Shown here: piece by piece, positions 31,736 through 44,929 of the stretch | Layout of the letters: each line of letters starts with the position of its first letter | How positions within the stretch are numbered: the first letter of the stretch is position 1 | Assembly: GCA_002914845.1 (NCBI GenBank) | Contig: JXTC01000013.1 | Coordinates: forward strand, 124,001-188,000 | Direction of reading: 5' to 3' | DNA from: Trema orientale | Lineage: Eukaryota > Streptophyta > Magnoliopsida > Rosales > Cannabaceae | DNA length: 64,000 bases | Notes under the pieces: generated by a model | Told to the model about the DNA's origin: nothing | Seen by the model: only the letters and a program-made list of their open reading frames with translations | Databases searched by the model: none | Position numbers and translations under genes: made by a program

Positions 31736-32962
31736 TTTCAGCTCAAAGCATCTGCTACTTTGTTCGCCTTGCCAGGATGATAATGAAAATCGCAGTTATA
31801 ATCATTTACTAACTCCAACCATCTCTGCTATCGTATGTTTAATTCCTTTTGCGTGAAGATATACTTCAAGTTCTTGTGGTTGGTGTATATGTCACAGTGC
31901 ACACCGTACAGATAATGCCTCCAAATTTTCAATGCAAACACCACAACAGCTAATTCTAGATCATGTGTTGGATAATTTTTCTCATATTCTTTCAATTGTC
32001 AAGATGCATAAGCAATCACCCTTCCATGTTGCATCAATACTGCTCCAAGACCTTTTCCAGACGCATCACAATAAATCACAAAATCTTCTTCTCCTTCTGG
32101 AATTGTCAATATCGGTGCTGTTACTAAATGCTTCTTTAGCTCTTGAAAGCTCTTCTCACAGGCATCCGTCCACTCAAACTTTACGTTCTTGTGAGTGAGT
32201 GCCGTCAATGGAGTCGCAATCTTAGAAAAATCTTCCATAAATCTTCGATAATATCCAGCCAACCCTAAGAAACTCCTTATCTCGGTGGCATTAGAGGGTT
32301 GCTTCCATTGACTTACTGCTTCAATTTTGGATGGATCTACTGAGATCCCATCTTCAGAGACCATATGCCCCAGAAAAGAGATTTTTCTAAGCCAAAACTC
32401 GCATTTTGAGAATTTTGCATACAACGTTTTCTCTCGTAACTTCTCCAAAACTATCATCAAATGCAGTTCATGTTCTTCCATAGTATGCGAGTAGACTAAT
32501 ATATCATCTATAAAGACGATAACAAACTCGGTTCATTAGGTCCATAAAAGCTGCAGGGGCATTTGTTAGTCCAAATGACATCACCAAGAATTCGTAATGA
32601 CCATATCGTGTTCGAAATGTTGTCTTTGATATGTCACTTTCTCGTAGCTTGAGTTGATGATAGCCGGATCGCAAGTCTATCTTTGAGAACATCGTTGCAC
32701 CCTTCAATTGGTCAAAAAGATGGTCAATTCTTAGCAACGGGTGCTTGTTTTTCACTGTCACCTTTTTAAGTTCTCGGTAATCGATACACATGCGTATCGT
32801 TCCATCTTTCTTCTTCACGAACAATACTGGCACTCCCCATGGCGAATAACTGGGACGTATAAATTTCTTGTCTAACAGTTCCTGCAATTGTAGCTTCAAT
32901 TCCTTCAGCTCTGCTGGTGCCATTCGATACGGTGCTTTCGATATCGGTGTAGTTCCAGGCAA
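31736..32962 (-). pseudogene. Element E reverse transcriptase and RNase H
   Basis: 32962-32504 encodes [38 protein letters not shown] and [13 protein letters not shown] small deletion and frameshift after NRV (about 32530) removes the residues before the FIDD active site, which is still readable in the shifted frame. 32481-31999 continues through the thumb and RNase H ([14 protein letters not shown]). Further RNase H motifs ([31 protein letters not shown]) follow with stops. Confidence 0.87.
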
Positions 32963-32965
32963 TAA

Positions 32966-33604
32966 CTAAATCTCGAATTCAATCTCACAATCTGGTAGTA
33001 ATCCTGGTAAATCTTCTGGAAATACATCTGGAAATTCGCAGACGATGTTTACATCAGGCAATTCTGTTTTCACCTTCTTTGTTGTATCCACAACATTAGC
33101 TAAATATCCGATGTATCCTTTTTCTAGCATCTTTTTCGCCTTCAATGCAGAAACCACCGGCCACTTATTTCCTCTAGGTGTGCCTCTGTACTCAAACGTC
33201 TCTTCTTCAGATGGTTGAAATACTACCTTCTTTTTCTTACAAAAGATGCTGGCATTATATTTGGATAACAAATCCATACCCAATATAACGTCATAGTCAG
33301 CCATTTCTAAAACCAACAAATCTACTGGTAACTCCCGTCCAATGATTTTGATGAGTATGGCTTTGAAACAAAACCGAGAAATCAAATTCTCTCCCGATGG
33401 CAAATAAATATTACACACCATATTTAGTAGTTCGGGCACCATATCTAACTTTTTAGTAAAAGAAGCAGAAATAAATGAATGCGAAGCACCACAGTCTATC
33501 AAAGTGTATGCCAAAGTGTGAGCAATAAAAATCTGACCTGCAACCACATCAGATGTGCCTTCCTTAGCTTCTCCCTAGGTTAAGGCATAAACCCTTGCAT
33601 TAGT
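32966..33604 (-). pseudogene. Element E aspartic protease
   Basis: The frame 33547-32966 (193 aa) encodes VAGQIFIAHTLAYTLIDCGASHSF: the active-site triplet is D-C-G where D-S-G is usual, so the Ser that hydrogen-bonds the catalytic Asp is changed. It continues with VILGMDLLSKYNA, FQPSEEE and FPDVFPEDLPGLLPD up to a stop before RT. It is in frame with RT and with the end of gag. Confidence 0.85.
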
Positions 33605-34874
<1,270 letters not shown>

Positions 34875-35253
34875 CGTTCTCTAATTGGTGTGGGTGTGTG
34901 CCTTATTCCTATAGGCGAAAGATATGATAAGATTTCACAATCTAACTCAAGCATTCTATAAATACACATCATCATAAACATAATACTAATAGCATTCATT
35001 AAGAACATTTAAGCAATTTACGGTCTTAAGGGAAAACATATTTTTTTTACATAGATACAAAACATAAGCAAAGTCACCAACATTCCACCTTAGTGACTGT
35101 ACATAATATAAAAAAAAAATTAAAGTACCATCAACCCTCACTGGCACAATCCTACTCGTCCATCCTATCTTCATGGACCACTCTCTTCTCCTGGGTTCTA
35201 TCACTAACAGACGTTTCATTTGGATCCTCCTCAGTGTCTTCCTCAGGATCCTC

Positions 35254-35808
35254 CTAGGGGTCTCCCTTAGGGTCTTCACTAGATGCATGGCTAGGACTTG
35301 TCCCTTCTTCTCCTCCATTACTGTCATCATCATCACTATCTATGGGATCCTCAATTTGGGTATTACTTGGGTCTGCCCCCTCATTTCGACCATCGCCACC
35401 ATCACTCGAATCATCGGTGGAGTTTCCAAACTCATTAACAATCCTACTCTCCCATGCTGAACCAAAACCTCCACCAAAGTTTCTCTCTATAATGGATCTA
35501 AATTCATTCCATCTATACATTCTCGGGTTAGCTGAACCTCCAAACCAATGAGCAGGGCCACTCCTTAAAAACATACTAACTATAACTACCTTAAGATTTT
35601 TCGGTATTGTTAAAGCCCTAAAGGTTAGGGACATCTCCAGAGTCCATTCTACTACACCAATAGTGCCAGTCTCTCCACTAAAGTACGAGGGCTTTGTGTG
35701 TTTTACTAATCTGATATACTCAGCTATCTCTTCGCAAGATAGTTCTCTACGACTGTTCACCTCTACATCTTCTTCAGTTGAACTTCTTATATCTCCTCGG
35801 TTGGACAT
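35254..35808 (-). CDS. Extra gag-like ORF upstream of gag in element E
   Basis: An ORF of 184 codons lies between the primer-binding site (35974) and the normal gag start (34874). I start it at the ATG at 35808 (MSNRGD); an in-frame ATG at 35874 is also possible. Residues about 38-110 resemble the capsid domain: P-S-Y-F-S-G, VVEW, VSMFLRSGPAHWF, then RWNEFRSIIERNF, matching PPIFEG, VVEEW, YMLRKDARIWW and TWTDFLIEFNSKYY of the same element's gag. The C-terminus is acidic and Ser/Asp-rich. After the stop at 35254 the frame stays open and acidic to 35152, so the product was probably about 219 aa. Gag-like origin is inference from the motif spacing. Confidence 0.6.
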   Translation of the reverse strand: MSNRGDIRSSTEEDVEVNSRRELSCEEIAEYIRLVKHTKPSYFSGETGTIGVVEWTLEMSLTFRALTIPKNLKVVIVSMFLRSGPAHWFGGSANPRMYRWNEFRSIIERNFGGGFGSAWESRIVNEFGNSTDDSSDGGDGRNEGADPSNTQIEDPIDSDDDDSNGGEEGTSPSHASSEDPKGDP

Positions 35809-35973
35809 AATTGTGATCTCCAATATATACCTACCTACAATATCAAACTCATACTTAACTAACAATTTAATCAACTTAACTTAAAAAAAAAAAAATAGGT
35901 TACACTTACCGTGAGCTACATTGTAGTTGTGCCGTGTACATATGGTGTTGTCTATAGAACCGGCTCAACTCAA

Positions 35974-35985
35974 GCTCTGATACCA
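35974..35985 (-). other. Primer-binding site of element E (initiator tRNA-Met)
   Basis: The minus strand reads TGGTATCAGAGC, four bases inside the LTR end at 35990. It fixes the inner LTR border and shows that the 5' LTR is 3396 bp, not only the part shared with the left copy. Confidence 0.92.
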
Positions 35986-36583
35986 CTCTTGTAACGACCC
36001 TCTTTACCGCCACTTTTGAACCAATTTTCTTAAGATAAAATAGCGGAGAGAGACGTCACTTATTCGGATTCAAAAATACGATTTTTCAAAAACTTTACTT
36101 TAAACGTAAAATTAATGTCACAGTAAAAGTGTTCATTAACAACTGCTTACAAAACACATAGAGTTTGAGCCATAATTATAATTAAAATATTTTAGTTCGA
36201 AAAAGAAAATCCCATACGGTCTGGCCATATGTACACTACACAGCTACAACTTGTTCAGCTCACTGGTTTACCTTCTCCTTCCCCTTACCTACAACATAAC
36301 AGTACTCGATAAGCTACTAAGCTTAGTAAGGCAGTAAAATAAACACAACCAAAATATAATTCACAATTGATACTTAACATTTGACCTAATTACAATAGTC
36401 TTAAAATGGGCTTAGTCCCCAGCCAAACAATTTGCACAACACAAAAATATTTACACTAATAAGCACATTATATAGGGTACAATAACTGAGTAAAAAAAGT
36501 ACATAAATAAAACACAAATATTGCCAGCATAGCTCACAGTGAAACTACTCACACTGGATACTACATCGACACTTATCGATCTA

Positions 36584-36771
36584 GCGACCCTATTCCGAGG
36601 CATCGCTTATGATTTTACGACCCGTTACTTTGGCATCGTACTCTAATCATATTAACGACCCTATAACTTCAACATTGCATTCAATTTTTGTAGTAACGAC
36701 CCAATAACTTCGGCACCGTACACTATACTCAATTGCGATCCAATACTTCGGCATCACTCACTCTAGGATTT
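36584..36771 (-). repeat. Five ~39-bp tandem units in the 5' LTR of element E
   Basis: Units begin GCGACCC or ACGACCC at about 36584, 36618, 36655, 36695 and 36735, each followed by ACTTCGGCATCGTAC-like sequence. The array lies in the part of the LTR absent from the 3' copy. Confidence 0.65.
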
Positions 36772-38903
36772 TAACAGGCAAATCTTAGCATGTATGCTTG
36801 TGAATTTGTGCATAAGTATTCATACGTACTAAGGCATAGTCATTAACATAATTAAACAGTGATAACAATTAACACTGAAATGTTGTAGACAAACAACTAC
36901 ACTTACAGTACTTGGTGTTCCACACTGATATTTTCTTTCTCTTCTAGAGCTCGTTGTACGCACTATTTACTGTATACCAAATACAGTACTAAGTATTAAT
37001 TTTGGAAAACCATTGAGCTTACACTCAAACAATGGTTCAATAAGAGGTGATTGGCAAAGCTCAAGCGTTCGGGTGAGTTGCGTACTATATTTTAAACTTA
37101 ATTCAAACTTTAGTCACTTTTAAGTTGGGAGATTTCACTATCTGAGTTTCAAACATCTGGTTGAATTGGAATTATTAGAGCCCCGATAAAAGTTTGAAAC
37201 CTTATCTCAAAATCAGATATTAACATGGTTTATACTTCATTTGAAGTTAAGGAATATACTTAATTTAATAACTCATTTGGAATAAAATTCACTTTTATTT
37301 ATTTGATGGCCTATTTAAAATAATTTCTATAAAAATTATAAATAGGAATCCAGTTTAGTTATAAAACCCATAGGTAATTTGTTCACAATTTCCAATATCA
37401 CCTCTTTAATCAAAAATAAGTATTTTCCACGTTTTAGCCCACTTTTGTTATTTTTGTATCTTTTTATTTACAAAGCTATTGGATTGAGTCTTACTATATT
37501 GAAAAGCCTGATCGGTCGACTATTTTAGAAAAATATTATTGGGCCTTAGTTTGCATGAAAACGTACTACTATTCTCAGAATTACACAAACTGACTTTTAT
37601 GTTCCTGGGCAGATTCAATTTTGATATTGCAAAATTCAAAACGCACTCAATATTTATCATAAAAATATGAGTGACCCCAAAATTTGAAGCTTATTGAGTC
37701 TACTATGCGCCTCTGAAATTTCAAAACAAAATTCGACCATTTATATACTTTTTAAGGTTGCGGCTAAAACTAAAAAGGCAGATTCGACCTTTGTACATTT
37801 TCGAAGGCATAAATCGATCTATAAAAATCGGACTGATGCGTTTCTTGATTCTAAAAATATCTACATGAAAAGTTCCTTCTATCTAGGCTTTGAAATTGTT
37901 CCAGAAGTCATCACATCATTTCAGATTCATCCATTTAATCCACGAACAGATTATAGTTTATGCCATTTCTAGGCCTTAGCACTTACCAACTTAGCTTATT
38001 TTGTCATTTTTCTTCTCATAACCCATATGCAAGACCTCTAACCCATTGTAGACATCATCAAACATCAAAATAATCATCAACACCATACTCACTCACACTT
38101 ATTACAGACCATAGCTTATAGCCTTAAATAACAACGATGATTAACAAAAATCACAAAGTTTAGTATCTTTACATTTGTGGTTTCTTCCAAACTTTATACC
38201 ACCATAAGATAACCACCTCAACTCTTCAACCTTCTTCTATTATGGCACTTCATCATAAATAAGGCTAAATCAACACCACAAGCCTCTAAGATTTATATTC
38301 AAACTTAAACTCTTAAAAATAATTCAAGAACTTACCTTGGACCACCTGAAAACTATGCTTGCATGTCTTGCCTACACTCCTTGGATGACTCTAGTTCTCA
38401 CATATGATGAACTACTTGCTCTAAGGATTAGTTTTACATGAAAACGTTGAAGATTAGGTGAAAGAAGATCAAGGTTTAGTGGCTGGTTTGTACTTTAGTT
38501 GAGAGAAATAAAAGAGAAAAAGATGATAGAAGTTTTGCATGCAAATGAGAAAATGACCAAGCCTTGGTCACAAATCTCGAGTGTATATGAAATGGTGGAG
38601 TGGTCAGCTGCTTGGTAGCCTCTCAAGGTTTCTGAAAATGCTCATTAATTTAAAACTTTCCCTACCAACTTCTGCTACCTACTTGTTATCCTTTCTTTCT
38701 TTCTTTTTTTTTTTTTTCAATTTGCTTAACACTTTCTTTGTCCACTGTCACCACTCCCCAACGGTTCAAACTTAGGTATATGTACAATTCTTTAATAAAA
38801 TAATGCTAAGTTTCTGCCATTCCATAAAATAAAAGTCCAAGTTTCGACTTTTTCTGCAATTTCACCCTTATGTTCATAAGTCTAACCCTTAATTCGTCTT
38901 ATC

Positions 38904-38925
38904 TTCGAATTTCACCAAATTCGAA
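38904..38925. other. Perfect 9-bp hairpin in the 5' LTR of element E
   Basis: TTCGAATTT and AAATTCGAA around CACC, as at 29665-29686. Confidence 0.6.
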
Positions 38926-39385
38926 CCATAGGACCAACATTATATTCTTAACACACTTATAGTCTTAAATTATCAAAGTCCCAATATCTTAAAATAAAAG
39001 ACGAAAATACCCTTAGGTTAAGTTACAGTCCGATCAAGAACCGTATTACGTCCAACTATCGCTTTTCCAAAAACTAACGTTCAAAATTCATTTCTCTTCA
39101 TTTCAAAACTTCTAATGAGTTAGATAATTTACTACTTTCAAAACAAGAGCTTGCCAATTAATCACTACTTAAAACCCCAACTCTACCAGTTTAGGGTTTA
39201 TAGCTCCCCCAACTAACATTTCATTGTGATTTCATCGATAATTTATGAAATCAAGCCTCTTGATTTTTATGTACTTCTTAATATTCACAGAAAATAAATC
39301 TCATTAATAATTTAAAAAGAACAGAGAATTCAGAAAATCTACAGATAATTACCGTGGTAGATTTCTGAAAATCTGGGTCGTAACA

Positions 39386-39999
39386 ATTTTGTCGTGACCT
39401 CACAGGTGCAGCAAAGAAGTGGTTCGGAGGACTTCAGCCCAGTTCAGTCTCATCCTGGCAACAACTCCAGATCACATTCTTGAGACAATTTCAGGCTGCA
39501 AAGAACTTTACTATTCCATTAATCAGTCTGTCTGCCATTCGATAGGGTCCAGAGGAAACTATGCTAACTTACCTCAACCGTTTTACTTCAGAGTTGGCAA
39601 AGGTCAACAAACCACCTGAAGGAGGAGTCTTATCCTTAATGATGGCCAGAGTGCGACCAAAGACTAAATTCTAGTAAGAGCTGTTGGAGCGAGAATGCAG
39701 GACTCTTGAAGACATCTATCAGAGAGTTGGTCGGCATCTAAGGATAGAATCTTCTCGAGAAAATCTTCATAAGACAAAGAAGGAAGGAGAAAAAGACATG
39801 ACCAAACATACGACCACAGCAACCAACAATAATGACAAGATGTCGAAGAAGAGAAAGAACGAGCAACTAGCTGAAAAGCAGCCTGAGCTAAAGAAGTAGG
39901 AGATTCCAAGAGCTCCTATACGATTTAACAACTATACTAAGCTGACTGCACCCATAGATCATATTTATGCAGTCACAAATCAACAGAAGTGATATTATC
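39386..39999 (+). pseudogene. Element J gag, capsid part
   Basis: One frame reads AKKWFGGLQPSSVSSWQQL, FLRQFQAAK, ISLSAIR, a stop, then PEETMLTYLNRFTSELAKV and GGVLSLMMARVRP. These are the retrotransposon-gag motifs of Tat elements (WF..LP..SI.SW..L...F). Two adjacent stops at about 39671 and one at 39897 follow. A Lys/Glu-rich tail (39780-39900) leads to the K insertion. The start is lost. Confidence 0.75.
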
Positions 40000-41824
40000 T
40001 GTAACACCCCCTAGCTATACTACATAGAAATATGTCCACCCATGTGTAGAAAAGTTAAACACTGTTATCTTACTTTCATTAACCTTGCAAAAGCGGAAAG
40101 TAGAGGATAAATTTAAACTTTTTTATTTGGTTCTGAAAACGTCTATGATACACCTATTTTATACTGCAGTAATATATACATTTTGTACAATACAAAACAC
40201 ATTGCTAATACTATTCACAACTCCCACAGGATCACTACATACATATATGTAGTAAAAATATGTACAAGGTTATCAAAAAGTCCTTCTTCAGTTCAAAACT
40301 AGCATATGAACAGCATTGTAGTGGAAACAGCTCAGCCAACATTATTTCTTGTTCTGATCATCTGCATCACAAGAATTAAATGAGCAATAGCCCAGTAAAT
40401 GGAAATCTATGTATGCTTATGAATAATTTGTACATAAAAATTAATTAATCTTGTACCCTTAATTTCCTTAGAAAATATTAACATTTGAATCATGTTTGGG
40501 CCCCCTCCTTAGTATAGTTCCTAACTCAGTAACCTAGCAGGCATCCTCTTAATAAATATCATTTGAGGCTTACCCTGTCTTGGAGTTAACCTCAAGGGAT
40601 CTCGCCTCCCTCTTGTTTGGCATACCCTGTCTCGAACTTAACCTCAAGGGATTTCACCACATTTACCTACTAGATCAGCAAGATAAGAACCATATTCCTC
40701 TTTAAATTTAAACAATTTCTAGGGTACAAAAATATTTATTTAAAATTTTGACCTGTAAATAATTATTTAGTTCATAAAAATATGACATGTCTCATGAAAA
40801 TGATATGAACAATTCTCAAATATATATAGCTCAATGTCACAGATATCACCTTTAACATATACAATTATATACATGCATTCTTGTGATGCTAGAGTGGAAT
40901 TTCCAATTACCTTGTATATAAGAATGGATGAAAAAGTGAAAGATAGATTTCCTCCCCAGAGATCCTGATGTGCTTAGGACCCTAAGTACTAAATCCCACC
41001 CAAATCAAGTATCAAAAAGTACACGTAGTCAATCAATATTTTAATGAATTCAGTACCTACAATAAAATAATCTCATTCCTATATTTAGATTAGTAGATTT
41101 TCCAACCATACACAGTTGTTAATTGAACCAATTCTTTTACCTAGAATAACAATTGAACGTTTTCTAACAAGTCTAAGTTTCAATTGATTTTATTCGTCAA
41201 TAGAAACTTGCTCTCCTTTCAAAATAAATTTTGAGTTTCTTAACTTCTTTGATAATTGATTTAGCTTCTACTATTTAATTTGTGCAGTAACTTTCAGCCA
41301 CAACCCCCATATTAAAGAACTCAAAGTACACTNNNNNNNNNNNNNNNNNNNNNNNNNNNNNNNNNNNNNNNNNNNNNNNNNNNNNNNNNNNNNNNNNNNN
41401 NNNNNNNNNNNNNNNNTTGAAAACACACAAAAGCCACGTAAAATGACAAGATTTTTAATTAACACTATACATTTTAGAAGGACTTGCAATAAAATCTATC
41501 ATGGTTAAAATGTAAAATTGGTTATCTATACTACTAAAACAATTATTCTATTTTGCTATATAGGAAAATACGATAATTAACAAACATCTTTAAACATACA
41601 ACTGAACTCCCTTTTTTTTTTTTTTTGGCACATCATTTTCTCCTTGGATCGAAAACCAATCATTCACTGCACATATAAAATTATGAAATTTTAATTATCC
41701 TAAATAAATATTTAACATTTTACCTTTGAAATTAAATACGAAGACAAAAGGAAATAAAATGCAATAATGAAAAAAAAATGTTTATCATTGGCAAGACACA
41801 TCTGTGAGAACTTTGGGTACTACA
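40000..41824 (-). repeat. 3' LTR of element K
   Basis: It includes an 84-N gap (41333-41416). A two-copy block with ACCCTGTCT-like sequence, then CTTAACCTCAAGGGAT, lies at 40575-40660. It is about 480 bp longer than the 5' LTR, because the stretch 40885-41416 has no counterpart there. The duplicated borders match 46522-47863. Confidence 0.9.
41333..41416. other. Assembly gap (84 N) in the 3' LTR of element K
   Basis: Unknown sequence. The right flank TTGAAAACACACAAAAGCC matches the 5' LTR at 47457. Confidence 0.9.
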
Positions 41825-41838
41825 ATTCTTCCCACCTT
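41825..41838 (-). other. Polypurine tract of element K
   Basis: The minus strand reads AAGGTGGGAAGAAT directly before the 3' LTR. Confidence 0.75.
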
Positions 41839-41841
41839 ACA

Positions 41842-41861
41842 AAATTTCGTCCTCGAAATTT
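41842..41861 (-). other. Hairpin next to the polypurine tract of element K
   Basis: AAATTTCG and CGAAATTT around AGGA on the minus strand, identical to element B's hairpin. Confidence 0.7.
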
Positions 41862-43264
41862 AACGTACCGAATAATTCTGGATATTTGATCCTCATTTCT
41901 TCCTCTCATTCCCATGTGGCTTCCTCTACTAAATGATTTCTCTAGAGTACTTTCATCAAAGCAATTCTCTTGTTTCTCAGTTCCTTCTCTTTCTTATCAA
42001 GGATTTGAACTGACTTCTCCTCATATGTCAAATCTTGGCTCAGTTCAAGAGGTTCATAGCTTAAAATATGAGAAGGATTTGAAATATACTTTCTCAACAT
42101 AGAAACGTGAAAAACATCATGTGCTCCTGATAATGATGGTGGTAGAGCTAATTTATATGCCTTACTCCCAATCCTTTCTAAAATTTCAAACGGTCCAACA
42201 TACCTTGGGCTTAGCTTTCCTTTCTTTCCAAATCTCGTCACACCCTTCATTGGAGAGACTTTCAAGAAAACATGATCGCCAATATTGAATTCTACATCTC
42301 TTCTTCTCTTATCTGCATACTTCTTTTATCTGTCTTGAACTATCCTCATTCTTGCTCGAATCTTTTCTACAATCTTTGCAGTTTGTTGAACTAGTTCTAG
42401 ACCAAATAATTTTCTTTCCCCATCTTGGTCCAAATGAACAGGAGATCTGCATTTTCTTCCATATAAAGCATGGTAAGGGGCTATGTCAATCGTTGCTTGA
42501 TAGCTGTTATTGTAAGTGAACTCCACCAGAGCTAGGTACTTGTCCCAGCTTCCTTGAAAATCTAACACACATGCTAGAAGTAAATCCTCTAAAATCTGAA
42601 TCACCCTTTCTGATTGTCCATCAGTCTGTGGATGATTAGCTGTGCTAAATGCTAACTTAGTTCCCAAAGCAGCATGTAGACTTTTCCAGAAAATAGAAGT
42701 AAACTTAGGATCTCTGTCAGAAATAATAGATACAGGTACCCCATGAAATCTAACAATTTCCTCTGTATACAATCGAGCATATTGATCCATAGTATAGGTT
42801 GACTTTACTGGAAGAAAATGAGCTGACTTCATTATTCTATCCACAACCATCCATATAGAATTAAACCCTCGTTGTACTCTAGGCAAACCAGGAACAAAGT
42901 CCATTGTGATCTTTTCCTATTTTCATTCTGGAATTGGTAAAGGTTCGAGCAATCCAGCTGGTCGTTGATGTTCAGCTTTGATCAGTTGACAAGTCAAACA
43001 TTGAGGCACAAATTTTGCTACATTCTTCTTCATATTAGGCCACCAATAATGTTGCTTCAGATCTCGATACATTCTAGTGCTTCTAGGGTGAATTGAATAA
43101 GGAGTGCAATGAGCTTCTGTTAATATCTCTTTCTTGATCTCATCTTTATTAGGTACACACAATCTTCCTTTGAACTTCAAAGTTCCATCTTTTGAAATCA
43201 AAAATTCTGTTCTTTTTCCTTCCTCCTGTTCTTTCTTTAACTGATCGAAGTAAGAATCTTCTTG
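41862..43264 (-). pseudogene. Element K integrase and chromodomain
   Basis: 43201-42923 holds the zinc region (EAHCTPYSIHP, CLTCQ). 42904-42326 (192 aa) holds the core with Asp in VVDRIMKSAHF, Asp in SDRDPKFTS and Glu in DGQSERV. 42265-41942 holds GKLSPRYVGPFEILERIG and FHVSMLRKYI, followed by the VEEATW chromodomain-like end. Stops at 43265, 42923, 42917, 42326, 41942 and 41906 fit Trp, Gln or Arg codons hit by C-to-T changes. All catalytic residues are present. Confidence 0.9.
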
Positions 43265-44929
43265 TTAGCTTTCTCTAATTCTTACTAGAAGTGTAGGTTG
43301 TAGCACAATGGCAGATAACCTAGCTGTTACATCTCCAACAGGAATTATCTCTCTTTCTATTCTTTGTGGATCTCTGAAAATTAGTTTCTGCTCCTCTAAA
43401 ACCGTAGCAATAGACTTCCTACTCAAAGCATCAGCTACCACATTCGCCTTGCCAGGACGATAATTGATTATGCAATCGTAATCTTTGACCAACTCCAACC
43501 GTCTCTGCTGTCTCATATTCAACTCTTTCTGGGTGAGAAAATATTTGAGACTTTTATGATCTGTATATATTTCACACTTCTCTCTATATAAGTAATGTCT
43601 CTAAATTTTAAGTGCACAGACAACAGCTGCAAGCTCTAAATCATGTGTCGGATATTTTTTTTCATATTCCTTAAGCTGTCGAGATGCATAAGCTATTACT
43701 TTTCTATTCTGCATCAGCACACAACCCAAATCATTTTTAGAGGCATCACTATATACAATGAATCCTCCAGATCCTGATGGTATAGTAAGTACAGGAGCCG
43801 TAATCAACTTCTGTTTTATGGTCTGAAAAATATTCTCACAAATGTCTGACCATTGAAATTTAGCATTCTTCCTTGTTAACATTGTCAATGGAGTAGCTAT
43901 TCTTGAAAATCCCTCAACAAATCGCCTGTAATAACTGGCCAATCCTAAGAAGCTTCTAACTTCTGACACATTAGTTAGTCTAGGCCAATTATTTACTGCT
44001 TCCACCTTTCCTGGGTCCACCAAAATTCCATTCTTAGATACCACATGCCCTAAAAATGTAACTTGTTCCAACCAGAATTCACACTTCTTGAATTTGGCGT
44101 ATAGTTTCTTTTCCTTCAAAATCTATAAAACAACTTTTAAGTGGTCCTGATGCTCCTCATGCGATCTCGAATATATTAAGATATCATCAATAAAAATAAT
44201 AACAAACTTATCAAGAAACTCCTTGAAAACTCTGTTCATTAGATCCAAAAAAGTAGCTGGTGCATTTGTTAATCCAAAAGGCATTACTAGGAACTCATAA
44301 TGGCCATACCTAGTTCGAAAGGCCGTTTTCTGAACATCTCCTCCCTTAATCTTCAACTGATGGTATCCTGATCTCAAGTCAATCTTAGAAAATACCGAGG
44401 CTCCCTGTAGTTGATCAAATAAATCATCAATTCTCGGTAATGGATACTTATTCTTAATTGTTACTTTGTTCAATTCTCTATAGTCTATGCACAGCCTCAT
44501 GGTACCATCTTTCTTTTTCACAAGCAATACTGGAGCACCCTAAGGTGAATAACTAGGGCGTATAAATCCCTTTTCTAACAGATCTTGTAACTGCACCTTC
44601 AATTCTTTTAATTCAGCTGGGGCCATTCTGTACGGTGCTTTCGAAATAGGACCTGTCCCGGGTAAAAGATCTATCACAAACTTAATTTCTCTATCTGGAG
44701 GTAAACCTGGTAAATCTTCTGGGAATACCTCTAAAAATTTTTGGACCACAGAAACATCTTCAGGCATTAGCTTCTGTTCTACTGTAGTATCAACCACACT
44801 AGCCAAGTACCCAATATAACCTTTACTCAACATTTTCCTAGCTTTCATAGCAGAAATCACTTGTAGCTTTCTTTTTCTTGGAATACCATTGAACACAAAT
44901 TGTTTCTCTCCTGGTGGCTGAAACTTAAC
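43265..44929 (-). pseudogene. Element K protease end, reverse transcriptase and RNase H
   Basis: 44896-44540 carries the spacer with VFPEDLPGLPPDREI and [12 protein letters not shown]. 44527-44123 carries [35 protein letters not shown] and the FIDD active site (about 44194-44183). 44119-43601 carries the thumb and RNase H start ([25 protein letters not shown]). 43522-43265 carries the linker with [16 protein letters not shown]. The stops at 44540, 44123 and 43601 sit where relatives have Trp, Gln and Trp. The frame is unbroken otherwise. Confidence 0.9.

Larger units (their letters stand above)
35990..39385 (-). repeat. 5' LTR of element E
   Basis: TGTTACGACCC (39385) to GGGTCGTTACA (35990), 3396 bp. 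It holds an array of about 39-bp units (36584-36771), a hairpin (38904-38925), and a poly-T/C-rich tract around 38690-38720. The flank on the right is ATTTT (39386-39390); its partner has been deleted. Confidence 0.88.

Noticed and set aside
41271..41489. Open frame across the N gap in K's LTR
   Set aside because: It is open only because N is translated as unknown; LTR sequence.
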